Of a DNA stretch of 64,000 nt, positions 1 to 13,837 are shown in pieces. The notes under the pieces are model-generated. The model saw only the letters and a program-made list of their open reading frames with translations, ran no database searches and was not told the origin of the DNA. Numbering within the stretch: the first letter of the stretch is position 1; every line of letters begins with the position of its first letter. Position numbers and translations under genes: made by a program. Origin of the DNA: Prosopocoilus inquinatus (Eukaryota > Arthropoda > Insecta > Coleoptera > Lucanidae); the NCBI GenBank assembly GCA_036172665.1, contig CM069875.1, positions 23,715,806 through 23,779,805 on the forward strand, read 5' to 3'.

Positions 1-9
1 ATCCCATTC

Positions 10-410
10 AACACTTAAAGCTTGATTCTCACTATCCTGCAAGCGCTCGGCAAATATTGTAACCTATGAATTCAATGCTTTTCCCGGGTTGCATTCTCAT
101 TATGCGGGCACCGGCCCGGGAAAACACGCTGCTTGCACGAGGGGTTTCTTTTTAACAATATTTTCCGAATACGTACCGCACCGATTCTGCGTGTTGCAGA
201 GTTTAGATTACAATTTAGATTATATGAAGTATGACATAAAAAATAAATAAAAATAAAAAAAATGATAAAACTTGAGCAAAAAGTTAATTGTTCATCCGAA
301 ATGGATGAAAAATTAATAGATTGCAATATTTGCCGAGCACGTACCGGGCCCGTTCCGAACCCGTGCATTGCAAGTCGGTTGCACGATAGTGAGAATAAAG
401 CTTAACTCAC
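10..410. mobile_element. Foldback/MITE-like element with imperfect inverted ends
   Basis: The left end (about 17-60: AAGCTTGATTCTCACTAT ... GCTCGGCAAATATTG) is matched in reverse complement by the right end (about 315-404: CAATATTTGCCGAGC ... ATAGTGAGAATAAAGCTT). The right arm carries about 30 extra bases, so one arm has an indel. Internal GC-rich pieces (CCCGGG, GGGCCCGG) are also partly symmetric. The only open frame inside (minus strand, 98 codons) resembles nothing I know and I treat it as chance. The structure directly abuts the Tc1 fragment at 407. Confidence 0.55.
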
Positions 411-637
411 CACATACGACGATTTTGTTTTAAGATACGTCGTAAAACCATTAAATTTCTTGGTGTTATATTGGAAGTTCGCCCTAAATTCGGCTTCTCT
501 TCTATCGATCCTGTTGTTCTAAACAATTTTACGATATTTCGCATTTGTTCAGCAATTGTCCCACAATAATATCCAGAATTTGATAAATTTTTAATAACTT
601 TACGTAAATCATTAGATAAACTTCTACCACGTACCAT
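407..637 (-). pseudogene. Tc1-like transposase, N-terminal fragment
   Basis: The translation begins MVRGRSLSNDLRKVIKNLSN and contains GTIAEQM and KLFRTTGSIEEKPNLGR, then ITPRNLMVLRRILKQNR. This is the N-terminal paired-like helix-turn-helix DNA-binding region of Tc1-family transposases. A stretch after AEQM is shorter than in typical family members (the recognition helix is missing), and no DDE catalytic domain follows, so this is a dead 76-codon remnant. Family assignment is by motif recognition. I did not find clear Tc1 inverted repeats around it. Confidence 0.7.
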
Positions 638-639
638 TT

Positions 640-2115
640 TGGAACTTTAAATTCTCATATAAAATGATGCGCACGCTGTCAAAATTATATCATAAAAAGC
701 AATTGTTTTATTTCAACCAAAGGCTATTAAGATTAAGATTAAGAAAATAAAATTTTACTCATTTGGGCCAAATGAAATGAATGGTTCTATTAATTTTTAA
801 GGAGTATTAATGAGAAATATTTACTTTCGGGTTTTTAAAATAAAGTTATATGAAACGTTACTTGTTAAAACGTTACTGGGCCAAATGATATGATTCTGGG
901 CTCCTACAAGGAACTACTCTTAGATTATAGAAGAGAGAGGATACTTTACTTCGTACGTAACACATGAGCGACCGCTGTTACCAGAAAAGACCGAATCAGC
1001 ATTGCAGCAACGCCTGAATTTCAGTGTTTTTGTTATAGAACATTTTATACATTTTCTGTACCGTACAAACCAACAAAACCAATTATTTATGCTATTGGAA
1101 TTGAATCGCTATTATTTTGAAAACGAATTTACTAACCAATGTGAATTAGGATTTTTATAACTTGTTTTTGACCGTACTGCGTGCCCTGTAAATAGTTAAA
1201 TGTTGTTCTGGGATATCCCTTATAAAATAAGGAAGATCTTTTCAATTTTGTTGGCTAATTATTTTTTTTTTAACGTAGCAAATACATAAATTGACTGAAG
1301 TACCAGTGACATTGACTAAAGTACCAAGGAATTACCAGACTGGTTTGACCAACTAAAAAAATAAAAACATGTGCGTTCGTAGTCATACGTTACAAATCTT
1401 TGCTTGAAATAAACATTCCTTATGACACGGTAAACAAGATAAATGTCAGAATAGATTAGATAGTGGTGCAACTAGAAATCAAACCATTGGGTTGCAAAAT
1501 TCTCATCTAACGCTTTTTATTATTATGAGTTTTTTTTTAAAGAATTACACAGGGTGTTTCAAGGGGAAGGTTTAATATTTTAAGAGATGGTAGTATTTGC
1601 CATTTCGGGTAAAAAATTCATATAACCCAGAGTCCAATTCTTAATGGTTATGGAGATTTCCTGTTTAAATTTCTGCGGTTAGGAAACTGTAAATTGTGTT
1701 CTCAACATGCATTTCCATTACAAAACCAAACATAACGTAAACACAGATTAATGTCATAGCAGATGCGAAATTTACGAATTGAGACACCAGTTACCGAGGT
1801 GACTTGTTTGAAAATAATTAAATTCAAGTCGCTGTGGTAAAATGGTATTTCCGTTTACAAGTTTTGCATCTGCTTTGACATTAATCTGTGCCGTAAACAA
1901 ATACCAAAAACGTGCGACATTATTAAAAACATTTACTAGAGATATTTGTTAAGTATCAAACAGTGCCTTAGCACAACTTTCACATATCACAGAAAATGAA
2001 AAGTCTTATTTACAATTCCTTTTTGAATTGAAAAAAAACCAAAGTTCAGCAATCAGGAAGTTCACCCGAAAAACTCTTTACTTTGAAGCTTCATACCGCA
2101 GTTACTGTGAATTAT
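640..2115. other. Intergenic, no gene seen; one hairpin
   Basis: AT-rich sequence with no credible coding frame. At 1552 the string ACAGGGTGTTT resembles the termini of the foldback elements seen elsewhere in the window. At about 1734-1899 there is an imperfect hairpin: the arm ACAGATTAATGTCA is matched by TGACATTAATCTGTG, and the centre CACCAGTTACCGAGGTGACTTG is matched loosely by CAAGTCGCTGTGGT. Confidence 0.6.
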
Positions 2116-3434
2116 ACTGGGTATCACACAACGTACGGAGAACATTGAAAGGACGGTTGTAGGACATCAAAATAAAGTTATTTTTTTCTTAATTCGATTT
2201 TGACCAAAACCCAATAATAAGAAAGTTACAGCAGTTTAACTTTTTTAATTTCTTCTTTAATTTACTCCTATGACTTCTTAATTAATAAAAATTATTTCAC
2301 AAAATGCAACTTTATCATTAAATAAAATCTAAATTTATCAAAACCACCATTCATAAAATGTCTATGTTAATATGCGTCCTAGTTTCGTTTTTAATTAGTA
2401 GGCGGTGCACAATGAGATCAAAATCCGTTCTTAAGCATTAAAAGAAAAATGAAATAGCCGTTACTTTAACATGACTACATTTTTTAAAATAGTTCTTTAC
2501 TGTAAAAAAGTGTTCAATTAACTCATAAATGCCTCGTATTTGAATTTAAAACGTAAAATATTACTATACGTTGTTCACAAATTAAAAAACCACCACCTGT
2601 TGCATTATGTTGGTATAAAACATAAGTCCCCTATAGAACATTATAAAAATATTAAGTTGGCAAGGTATTTAAAGTTTCATGTCAAAGAAATTTGTCATCT
2701 CAATTTTTACTGTTATAGCATTTTAACAAATTATTTCAATACCTGGAAACAAGTGAAATATTTTAAATGTTAAAATGAAAGAAGCACTCGACAAACGTTT
2801 GTGTTAAAATAAAAAACTTGGCGCTAACTACTTCTTCCTGGTTCTGGATATTATTTATTTAAATTTAATAGTTTCATGTTACATTTTAACTTATGTTCTC
2901 GTTCTTTTCTCTCTTTGCAAATGTAAAAATGTAATTAGGTATCTGCCTGCGTTATTTCTACAAAAAATTCGTACGTACCTGACACAATGGATAATTACAG
3001 CTTGTCTGTTATAAAATTCTTCTCGAATGATAAGGTAAAAAAAAGAATCTATCATAATTAGTAAATTTAGAACCATAAATCTATTCAGAACACATAACCT
3101 TGTCATTTATTCCAAACACTACTTGTCAGCATGGCTTGTCAGTTTGTCATGTAACCTTATCGTTTATTTCAAAAATTTACCAATTTTGTTACCAAATTTT
3201 TTTAGGACACTGTTGCCGGATGTATTTTTCACAAGGTAACACCGCCAGTGGTCTTTTAATTTGTGAACAAATTATACAGGGAGTAACTTTTGCTTGTTAA
3301 TTAATTTCACTTTAAACTCTTGTAACTTTTTAGTTATTGCTTTTTACCAAAAATTTATTAAGAAAAAATCTTTAACTTGATCTCACCTAGCCACCCTTTT
3401 AATCTCCTCCGTAGATTATGAGACACCCAGTACA
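2116..3434. mobile_element. TIR element, copy 1 of a dispersed family
   Basis: The ends form an imperfect inverted repeat of about 45 bp: left TACTGGGTATCACACAACGT ..., right (reverse complement) TACTGGGTGTCTCATAATCT, both followed by TACGGAG and GATTAAAAGG-like sequence. The subterminal parts 2175-2410 and 3270-3434 are strongly similar to 59195-59400 and 59545-59697, so this is a dispersed repeat. Copy 1 carries extra internal sequence. No transposase frame is visible, hence non-autonomous. Confidence 0.65.
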
Positions 3435-6400
3435 GGTGAAACAAGCCAAAATTTAAAAAAGACGTTTAGACCAACGTAAATATCATATTCAAAAAAATAA
3501 TGAAAATCATTCAATACGAGTCAACGAAATATTTCAAGAAGTAACTAAGCATTGCATGTCTTCACCATCTATTTTTTTTTCTCCGATTAATTCTGCTGTA
3601 GATATACTCCCAAAATTTTTCTGAGAAATTTGTGTCTCTATTAGAGTCCATGTCCGCCGTCTCAGGTCCGATTTCAACAATTCCTCTCTTCGTAATAAAT
3701 TTTCTTTAAACTGAACCTTGTTTGTGCATGAAAAATCAAGTCCTTAGCAAACAATATTTACAACTGGCAGTCACTGGTTTGAATTTTTCATAACTTACAA
3801 TTATCTATTTTGTTCTTCTTTCAACTACCTTGAATCACCGGGGCCCTCGCTGTCGTCCTGCTTCACTCTCTTTCTTGTAATAATTTCGTTATGTTAAGCT
3901 TTTGTGTACAAATTATACGGATATTGATAAAGAATATGATTATTTATCCGAATTGTAATGAATTATAATTGTCTTTTACTTAACGAAACAATGCAAATAG
4001 AATGAAAAATGGAATTTCTTTTTGCTAAACGATCCCTTTCCATGTAGTACAAATTATCACGCTTAAAAGTACCCACGCAGTAACATTACCTTTAATATTT
4101 CGTTTTACCTGGACATTTTCCGGAGAACTCGCACCGTATATCTTGCTTTTTATACACGTGTAGTTACATGCGCATGTTTATTTATCGGGCATTGTTGCGT
4201 CATTTTTGTTATTATTTACGATCTTGGTTCTTCCGCACCGTAAATCTGCTGACCGTTCGTCGGATCAGGGGAGGATGAGGTCATACGACACGGTCATATG
4301 ATTGTGCAAAATTTGTTTTTACAGATATACATATATGGCCGTATTTAAGCAAGGGGACTAAAATAAAAAGCTATAAAACTGTACGAGTAAGATTCTGATA
4401 TAATTGTAGCATAAACTTTTAACTATGAATCTAGCAAATCTAAATAGTTGACTAACAAGAAATTATTATCATCCAGTAAATTTAATTACGTTGGAAAAAG
4501 CCGAAACATTTATGGAAAAAGTCATCATGATACGCATAATATGTGCTTGTACAGATAAGGCTAATTCACTGTATCGTAAGCGTTCGTGATCTGTCGAATA
4601 CGTTTTCAGAGACTAGATCCACGGATGAGTTCGGTCCAATGGATTAGGACAGGCTAGAAATCGTGTAATATACAGTGTACGGAAGGTTACATAACCTGTG
4701 GGCTTGTTCTCATTGAACACAGCTTCTGTTTGGTCGAGGGGCATTTCATGGATGCAGTCGCAATCAGCTGGCATGACGTAGTGAAATAATTGTTTATTTC
4801 AAGTATTAATAAATAGTTTTGGCTGGAAATTAATGTGTCTCCCGATTAATTCCTGTGCGATTTGTAGTATCATTTATTAGAGAAACTAATATGTATCGTT
4901 ACTCAAGTTAATGTTTATTAAAATATAAACAAGTCAGCAGTGTTGCGTATGTTTTACGCATTGAAATCGGCTAAATCAAATTTCAGTGATGAAGCGCAAA
5001 CGAAAGATAAAGGTGCTTTTACTAGGTATTGTACAATTTGAACTTTGTGTTTGGATACTTTGCACAGATTTTTTGATTAGATTATGGGAGTCGCGACCTT
5101 CAGGTAAAGAAATGATGTCCTTTTGTTTTGTATCGCATGCTGTGATAGTACACCGATGATAATGTGGGAAATGTAAATAAATCTACAGGTTATAACGACT
5201 TCTCTGTTTTAACATTACATGCTACTTCTAGACTTAGAAATTCATTGGTTCCGTCCATTTTTCTGAAGACTTCTTCTGCCGATCTCAAGTACATCATCGT
5301 CCACTAACGTACATACAGATCGTGCCTCAAGCTGTGCCTGTTCGTTTTTCTACTTTGAATCGTCAGCAGTTTTGATCCGGACGGGATTCGTGAAGATACT
5401 GCCGATTTTTTTATTCACATTAATTAAATTATTTAGTGGAATCGCGTTGATTAAGATGTCAACATTTTGTGAAACTGCAAAAGAAATTCAAATCGTGATG
5501 TAGTATTCCATCCAAGTCATAATCAATTTATTATATTTGTTTCTACATTTTAGAATATTTACTTTTTGTTTCTAAGAACATTGTTTTATTTTTGGAACTA
5601 AGGCAGCACAAAATATTTCACTGAACAGTGTAAGAGGATTTATTTAAAACTATTTTAACATTAACATTAATTTATCTGACGCAGATCAAAAACTATTTTA
5701 TCTTAACAGTTAAAAGAAACTCTATTTCAAACTGTCAATGTCTGCTCTTATTTCCGAAGCCCGAAGCCAACTATTTTTATTTGCAGGGCTGATTTCGCGC
5801 AGAGCGCATTGTCAGTCCGCCGTAATCATAGGCGTTACTTCCAGCACCAGAAACAGAAACATAAATAATAATAAATTGCATGTATGTCATAAAAAAGTGA
5901 TTCAAGCGAGTGTTAACCATTCCGCTATAATGCACATCGGTTGTTAGATTTTATACGCAGCAAAAACCAAGACGGTGAAATATCACGCAAGACGAAAACA
6001 ATTTAATAAACGCTGACATTAAAAAAACTCTAAATTTTCCAAAAAAAAACAAATTTTTTTCCTAAATTTAACTTTTCACAAATGCAGTTTTAAATAAATA
6101 CGTAAACATACAAGGTTTTATACTTTAAAGGGTAACAATATTTTTAAAATTATAGTACAATAAACCGAAGAATGAAAAATTTCGACTTACGACTTACGAG
6201 GTTTTGTAATTTAACCATCGAAATGTAATTGTATTTTAATTTTTTTAACAGTTATAACGGGACGTAATATAAAAAAAACTTTTAATTTTGAAGTCTATTT
6301 CGCCCCTGTTTTCGAATTGATTAAATACGTTATTTAAAAGAAATTGTTACGAATCACCCTATATATTTGTTTAATAAAAATTTTAAAACATTGTAGCACA

Positions 6401-7562
6401 GGTGCCCATGGACCCTTATCGTCGCCTTGACGAAAGAAAAATATTGGACAATTTAAAATCGGATTCATTTGTTAGGCCAATTAGGCATCATACAAGATTT
6501 GATACAAAATCTTGTACAAAGTGAGAGAGGTTGGCCGCTACAGTTACTTAATTGGTTGTTTTAATATTTCACTGTTAGTTTGTGCAAAATTTTATGCAAA
6601 ATCGCATGGTAACATAGAGGCTTTAAGTGTAATTTGATGTAAATTATTCTATCGGTATACAGTGAATACTGTAGCACAAGATTTTGTACTCTGCATTCTT
6701 AAACAAAATTGACGTTACCCAATCTCAAATGTTTAAAATCTCTATTTAGATACGGTATATAACACTGAAGCTTTAACACAAATGTCAAAAATTAATAGTG
6801 GGTACATTTATTAATGTGAAAAGTGTCATTTTCGCTTATCTGTATAAATTAACTTTCTTTATTTTATGGCAAATTTTCCAATCGGGGTTTAACTTTAAGC
6901 TCCATTTTATCCTATGGAAAATTGTTCCTACAATTGTTACTAAGGGAATAAAACAAAGTTTAAAGTTAAACTGTGATGGAAAAATAGGACCTTAAAGTAA
7001 TAATAAGTCAAAGAAATCTACGATTTTTTATTGAATATTTCTACTTGCTCCAATAAAAACACAACCCCTCATTTCTTAAGTGTAAATCAAACGTTTGTTT
7101 TTGCTACTGGCTGCTGTGCAAACTTCCATCGCCAATGCATATTAAATGCATAAACATGTCAATTTCTATGTGTGCAACTGGTGTAAGTGACTATGAAGGC
7201 CTTCTACTTTGTTCGAAAAAAATTAATAAAACATATTTTTTCCGTATCCGAACCGATTAGTTTCTTTTTCTACTTCCCATTAGAAGATTTATTGACCATG
7301 TAGGATTATAGAAATAGAAAAGTAAGGCAAAATATCAAATGTCACAGTATTTACTGTTGAATGATTTACATACAAATTGAATTATTACTAATTCCAGCTG
7401 GCAAAATGATGGCGTAATATTTTACAGTTCATTTCATTAAGAAAATTGAAAGAGTTTAAAAACTGATGTGTTGTACACAAGGATCTTTTAAATGTTATCG
7501 TTGGTGTGAAGTTCTTAGCCGATCAATTTGTATTATCGGTGTGAAGGTCTTTTCAGCAAAAT
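3435..7562. other. Intergenic, no gene seen
   Basis: About 4.1 kb of AT-rich sequence. Open frames (for example at 5738-5947 and 6798-6995) are short and have no recognisable motif. I see no RNA gene or clear repeat here. Confidence 0.5.
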
Positions 7563-9501
7563 ATACCGAGTGTCTCAGGATAGGCGGCGAGCGGCGATAT
7601 ATAGCTGTAATACCTACAGCTGCTTCGGGAAAAGAAAAATTATTGTTAAAGTGGCCAGAAGAAATTCAAAGAAAATATTTTTAAGTATCTGAGTTGACCG
7701 CAAGGGGGCACAATCAATAGCGCCATCGATAAAAATTAATTTTACTGGCAAAAGTCTCAGAATAAGCTGTAGCTTTGTTAGCGTCGGGGAGCGAAGAAAA
7801 CAGTTGAATTATTTATTTCAAAAGATATAATAACTTATGTACTCTTTATCAGAAATTAACGAACTTCGGCTCACTTGAAAGAGAATTTTAAGCTGATTTA
7901 AAGTTTCTATTCAACGACTACGGCTAATTTGTTACAAAGTAGCTAGAAAGCGCTATTTGCGAAAGTAGTTTTTCACAGTTTTTCCAAAAAAAATTAAATG
8001 GAAAGGTGTATTTCTTTTGTAACAGTTATAAAGCTTACAAAATGGTAAACATTATAGTGAAAATCGAAATTATTATCTTTTTTCATTCTCAAGTTAATAT
8101 GTCTATGAATTGATTATATTAGCGTAAGGAGAAAGATCAAACAAATGCTATCGAGTAATATTTTTAATTCTAAGGTTAAATAATGCCTATAAAAGTTTTT
8201 ATTAACGTTATGACATTATTTAGAAGCATTTAAATGTTTTTAAAAAATTTTGGAAACAGATAATATTTAAATATAAGAATGCAACAACAAATGAAGAAAC
8301 AAGAATAATTCCAACACTAAGGCCCAGTTTTACAATGACGGTTTAACTTTGAGCCGAAGCTTAAATCATTCACAACAATTGTTGAAATAATCGTTGCTAA
8401 GGGTTTAAGCCTCAGCTCAAAGTTGAGCCGCATTTGTAAAACTGGACCTAAATAAAAGCAATGAACAATACTCATGCACTGTGATCAACAAAGTTTCACT
8501 GTGCCGCTATACAATACTTTCTTTATTGTTCGCGTAGAGTTGTATAGAAATTATTATTGATATTCTTGCGGATAGTAAACGGCTGTTTCGAAATAAAAGA
8601 TAATATTTTAAAAATATTTTAGGTGCATCATATTGATTACAATGCATGTCATAAATGTTCAAAGTGCTTTCCGCCATTTAACATTTTATTGTTCGTTACT
8701 TTTATTTAGTGCCTGGGTTTTCCTCATTTATGTGTTTGCTATATTATCCTACTATTTATATATTAGGCTCTCAAAAACAATCACATGCATTTGAACAGAA
8801 TAATGTCTTTCTATTTACCTCAAAATGAAAAGTGTCACTCGATAGCATTTGTTTGAGCTTTTAGATTCGTTTTTACCTTCAGTTAATGGACTCCTTTGGT
8901 AATAACTCGAGAACGAAAAAGTTATCAATTTCGGGTTTTCACCAAAATATTCTCCTGATTCTTTGTAATCACTGTAAAAGAAATATCCCTTTCCATTCCA
9001 TTTAAATTCTTTTGGGAAACTGAGAAAAACGATTACTTTTACAAATAGCGCCCTCTAACTACTTTAAAACAAAGTAGCCGGAGTCGTTCAATAGAAACTT
9101 TAAATCAGCATAAAATTCCCTTTCAATGAACCGAAGTTCGTTAATTTCCGATAAAGAGTACAAAAGTTATGATATTTTTTAAAGTAAATAATTCAACTGT
9201 TTTCTCCACCCTTATTAACGTTGATACGAATAAGTCTAAAATCAAAGTTGCGCAGAATTAATTCAGCTTTCTAATGGCGCTAGATAAGCTACGCCTTATT
9301 CTGAGACTTTAGCTAGTAAAATGCATTTTTATTGTTGAGCCTACTGATTGCGCCCCCTTGCGGTCAACTCGGATACTTAAAAATATTTTCTGTGAATTGC
9401 TTTTAACCACTTTTACTATAATTTTTTTTTTCTCCCGAAGATGTAGGTATTACGGTTAGCTATATACCGCCGGTCGCTGCCCATCCTGAGACACTCGGTA
9501 T
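7563..9501. mobile_element. Large foldback element (about 1.94 kb) with arms over 600 bp
   Basis: The termini are ATACCGAGTGTCTCAGGAT at 7563 and its reverse complement ending at 9501, each flanked by TAT. The arms run to about 8175 and from about 8820. Matching landmarks include GTTGACCGCAAGGGGGC versus GCCCCCTTGCGGTCAAC, CTCAGAATAAG versus CTTATTCTGAG, CGAACTTCGG versus CCGAAGTTCG, and AAACAAATGCTATCGAGT versus its reverse complement. Many indels and substitutions show it is old. There is no transposase, and a smaller palindromic element sits in the spacer. The 72-codon frame at 7466-7684 overlaps the left end and is not a gene. Confidence 0.85.
8321..8447. mobile_element. Palindromic MITE with candidate TAA target duplication
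   Basis: A near-perfect palindrome begins GGCCCAGTTTTACAATG and ends CATTTGTAAAACTGGACC, with inner arms TTTAACTTTGAGCC / GGCTCAAAGTTG-like. TAA lies directly outside both ends, consistent with a 3-bp target site duplication of the PIF/Harbinger type; that class is an inference. It is nested in the spacer of the foldback element at 7563-9501. Similar GGCCAGTTGCACC-type palindromes occur at 23090 and 40812. Confidence 0.7.
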
Positions 9502-12500
9502 ATGTACTTTTTTACGAATTTTTGTAATAATGATTAATTACACTGGGCAACAAAAATAATATGTTTCTTTGCGGCATAAAGTTTGTCAGCGAATTCAGTA
9601 CATACTACATTAACTTAACCAAACTTAAAAACAAAATTACATTTCTCTATAGTGGTCTGTTAAAGGCATTTTCATCGTTGGTTTAGTTAATTACATTTAA
9701 TAACATTTAAAAAATAGCTGCTGAAGTTGGACATCAAATCTTAATGAAATTTATTTCTACTACATATTTTAAAAATCTTGAAGAAATGGTGCAGGTACCT
9801 TACACACTTTAGCAGGTAAATAGAGATCAAAACAAAAAAAAATCCTAATAGACCTAGTTTACATGGGTTCAATACACAGTGGTTAAGAGGCAGGTTTTAT
9901 TTAAAAAAATGTTTCCTTATTGAATCAATAACGCATTATGAACGCAGTTATCACAGAAGATGTTGAAACAGTCGTCCTTTTACTTGTAAACAAACTTGCA
10001 GCCGCTGTACAAGAGACTCGCATTCTTGATTGATTTATCGGATTTTGAAATTTTACGCTGTCCAGTTAAGATGAATTTATTAAAATAAAAAATAAATAAA
10101 ATTTATGTTTACTTGAACTGCATAAAATGCGTTATTAATTCTATATGTAAACATTTTTTTAATGAAACTAAGCCTTTGGGTATTGGACCTGGGTTTATTA
10201 GAATTTTTGGAATTATGTGTATGATTGCTATTGAAAGTAAAATATTTTAAATGAAATTCAGACTGCAAGAGTACAATTATTTGCTTATTTAAGATGACCT
10301 TTCATACTGGTTTTGTTTTATTGATGGTAGGTAGATATATCTCAGAAACTAGAGATAATCCAGCAAAGCAAATATTATATTCGTAATAAGCAACTTGAAA
10401 GTACTTTTCAGCAGTTCTCCAACCCTGTGCCCCAAAATAATTGTTCCCTACTGTAATAATAGTAGTGTTGGCTAGATTTTTTTTGTTTAAATATTGACAA
10501 ACAGTACTATCAGAAGACGGAATTGCAATAAACATTCACTCACCGTTAGTTAGGTCTCATTCCGTGTATTCTTTCTTTCTTTCTCGCTTCCCTAACGGCA
10601 ACAAGCACTGAGGGTAAACATCTTATCTTCCGCGTATCGCATTCCAATTCAATAAGGGCTATGCAAATTACAAGTAACTTTTTACGAGTATGTATTCAGT
10701 AATACGGAGCATTTCACTTACCGGGGTCATTTTCCCGGCCCCGCCCACTCTATCGCCTGATCTAGAAAATGTAGCTACCTCACAGTAATTGTAGGATGTG
10801 CTTTTCACTTTTCAACTCCTTTTATCCCCAATTCTTTTGACAATCCCTACAATGTTGAACTACGATTGCTTTGCTAACGGCGCCCAGCTTTTGGCATGGA
10901 AAGCCAGAAATCGATTTCCAAATCATTTTCCATGAATTGCTCGACTGGTGACTACTTATATTTTTGGGATTTATCGACAATGCTCCACTCCTTATCCTCT
11001 TTCGCAGTAGTAGTAGTATAGTAGTAGTCATTCCTTATAGTAATTCAAATAAAAATCCGAATCTTTAATTAACAAAATATATTCAACTCTAAGAGAAATA
11101 GATAAAACTACGATCGCTTTTTGCAACAAAATTTTTTATAAGAGAAATGTTCGTAAAATAACTAAGAAAATACAAGCAAAGATATGCGAATTTTATTTAA
11201 TTAATAAATTAATCAAATTTTTAACAATTAGCATAAAGTTGAAACTAGAATATGAAAGAGAGAAGGGCAGATCTACATAAACCAGTTTGCTTCTAAAAAA
11301 AATTTGTTACAATAATACTTTATTCAAACTCGTCCTTACCGGTCGTTAATGCTTCTCAGGTACACTTTATTTAAATTAAAATCAGGAAAATTGAATGATG
11401 GAAGTCATACTCGAGAACTCTGATGGAATTCTTCTGCGGGACTGTCCTCAATTTTCTTCTGTGGTACTATTTATTACGATCCAGAATGAACGTGGGCAGC
11501 GAAAGCTTAGGAATTGCCTTAGGCAGTGCATAGAGCTTTCCAAATCAGTCACCGCTGAGTCACGTTCTGTAGGGCAGAATGCTAGTTCTTGTTTTTAAGA
11601 TAACATAGCATAACACCCTAGTATGACTAATGCTTCCGTTACATAAGCTGCATGCTTTAAATTTTATATTTTCGTATTAATCACTCTTCGACATGATTTC
11701 TAATTCAGGTTAATCATACGTCAACCCGATTTCTAATTTAGTAAAGTATCTTAATTAAATAATGTGTATTGAATTGCACTAAAATAATAACGATGAGAAT
11801 CTGGATTCTTACTCAATGATATTGGGCACTGAGGAAGTCATCATCACATGTTGACTTCTGATTTTTGCATGCATTAACCCTCACATTCACCTGTGGGTAC
11901 AACCCCCTCCGTCCCCCCGATAGATATTAACATATCTTGAATCTCGAGCATACATTTTCGGAATCAGTTGATATCACCGACTGCGTAAGTATCAAGAACC
12001 ACTCCATACCGGTCCATCGACATCATCATGTTAGACCTTTCTGGATAGCTCAACGCTACTAGGTGAAAAGAATAATCTTGTCGGTACCGTATTCTTCTCA
12101 TTGGTGCTACTTGTAAACGCGACAAGCTCCACGATACCATATGCTGGTGCATGATAACATCCTCTGGTCATCACCCCGGGGCACCGCTACCAGAATAATT
12201 CCCCATATCTGCACAACCCTCATACCGCATTGCCAATAATGAGGAGTTATCGCCTTACTACCTTTGCCAGAACATACCAACTAAGTTAATTTAACTAAGG
12301 TCATTTTTCACAGGTACCCTCTAGGTCATGTTCGGCAGCATACCGCGGCCGCCAGCTTAATATTTCACGGAGAACCCTTATCAATAATTCACTGCACATT
12401 TAACCACACTAGCCCGAGTCATCATCAATACCTTTATGCATACATTTATCCTTCACGGTAACCCTTGGAAAACTACAGAAATATTTTTCGTTTCTTTGCC

Positions 12501-13725
12501 TGCCTTGGCCAAATACACCTTCGCATCATGTTACCAAACCGATAATGTATTAAACAAACATGCTCGTGTTTCACAGATATATCGAGAATGCATAAACTTT
12601 CATAAATTCTAAATTTCTTAAATATACAACAACAACAAATAGATATTAAAACGTAAGTTGCAGAAGGCAGTTTTTCATGCATGTGTCCGGAATTCCATCA
12701 CGAGCCGCGTAGCGGTGAAAGATGGAATGGATAAGTGCTTCTGTGATTGTCTTGGTATATGTAATTTTAATGTTAAAGCATTTCCAGAATTTCGAATTCA
12801 AAAAGAAAACTTAAGGCTTAAAACTCTATGTGACTGCAAAAACGTTATTAATCATGAAGATAGTTAATGCTGCAAACTATAGTCTGTAAAAAGAAATCCT
12901 ATTCTTTATACATACACATTTTCTCTGTAGAAAAAAAATATTTCTTTCTCATATATGCATACATACAAACAGAAAATCAAATAATGTGTTCGTTTCATCT
13001 ATTTGGAATTCCCTCACAAATATAATAATAGGTCAAACGAATTTTGAAACTCAAATAAAAAAAATAACTGTAATTTATTTTTAAGACTTTTAAACATTTT
13101 CTTTCCTTAAAAATCCATTTGGCTTGTAGTAAATTGTGCAACTATTAACTGATTCACGGAACTTCAGTAGTTAATTTATGATTATCTTTTAAAGCATGCG
13201 AGGTCGTTCGCGTTTGCAATGACGAATCGCTGCGTTCATACAGGCTGCCTCTATTTATCAGCGATAGACAGGGACGGACTGCCGCAGTAATTTCAGATAC
13301 TATTGTTAAACTCCGAACACGAAAATAGTTGTGTTTGCCCAAATAAAAATAAAAGTTTATGTTTGTGTGTAGGTGTATTTCAGAAAATCAATAAGTTTTC
13401 ACTTGGTAAAGTCTAAAAACAACAATTTGACTGGAAGTTAATAAGAATAAGTAATAAGAAAATGTAGTTGTAAGTAAGAGAGACAATACAGTTTTGTTTC
13501 TCAGTGGATAACTTTTTATGTTTGTCATGATTTTTCTTATTCTGTACTTTTGGTTTGTTGTTTTATGTAATAAACATTATAATTTTTTTTAATAATCGAC
13601 TTCCACATTATTTGAAAATTCAGTTTGAATTGCCATTTGAAACTGTTACAACGAAGTATACAATTATTCAGGTTGAAGATTATAGAAACTACGTACAACA
13701 GGAACTTGAAAGTTGCAGATATACA
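9502..13725. other. Intergenic, no gene seen
   Basis: AT-rich with a few less AT-rich patches (10540-10800 and 11880-12380). No frame over about 80 codons has recognisable content. The GC-richer patch around 12170-12350 might belong to an old element or an untranslated exon, but I cannot support either. A short (TAG)n-like run lies at 11004-11028. Confidence 0.5.
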
Positions 13726-13837
13726 GGCTGACCGTTAAGTAACCCGTCAAAGTGAAACCAATAAAAGAATCAGTATCTGAAGGATGTTAGAAAATTCTAT
13801 TTACTGTAGTTTTCGAGAAAATTAAATGATACCCTGT
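13726..13837. repeat. Short element ending in TACAGG / CCTGTAT
   Basis: Begins ATACAGGCTGACCGTTAAGT and ends GATACCCTGTAT. Only the terminal 7-8 bases are clearly inverted. The ends match those of several other small elements here (23773, 25471, 26553, 45796), suggesting a non-autonomous family with TACAGG-type termini. Confidence 0.35.
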
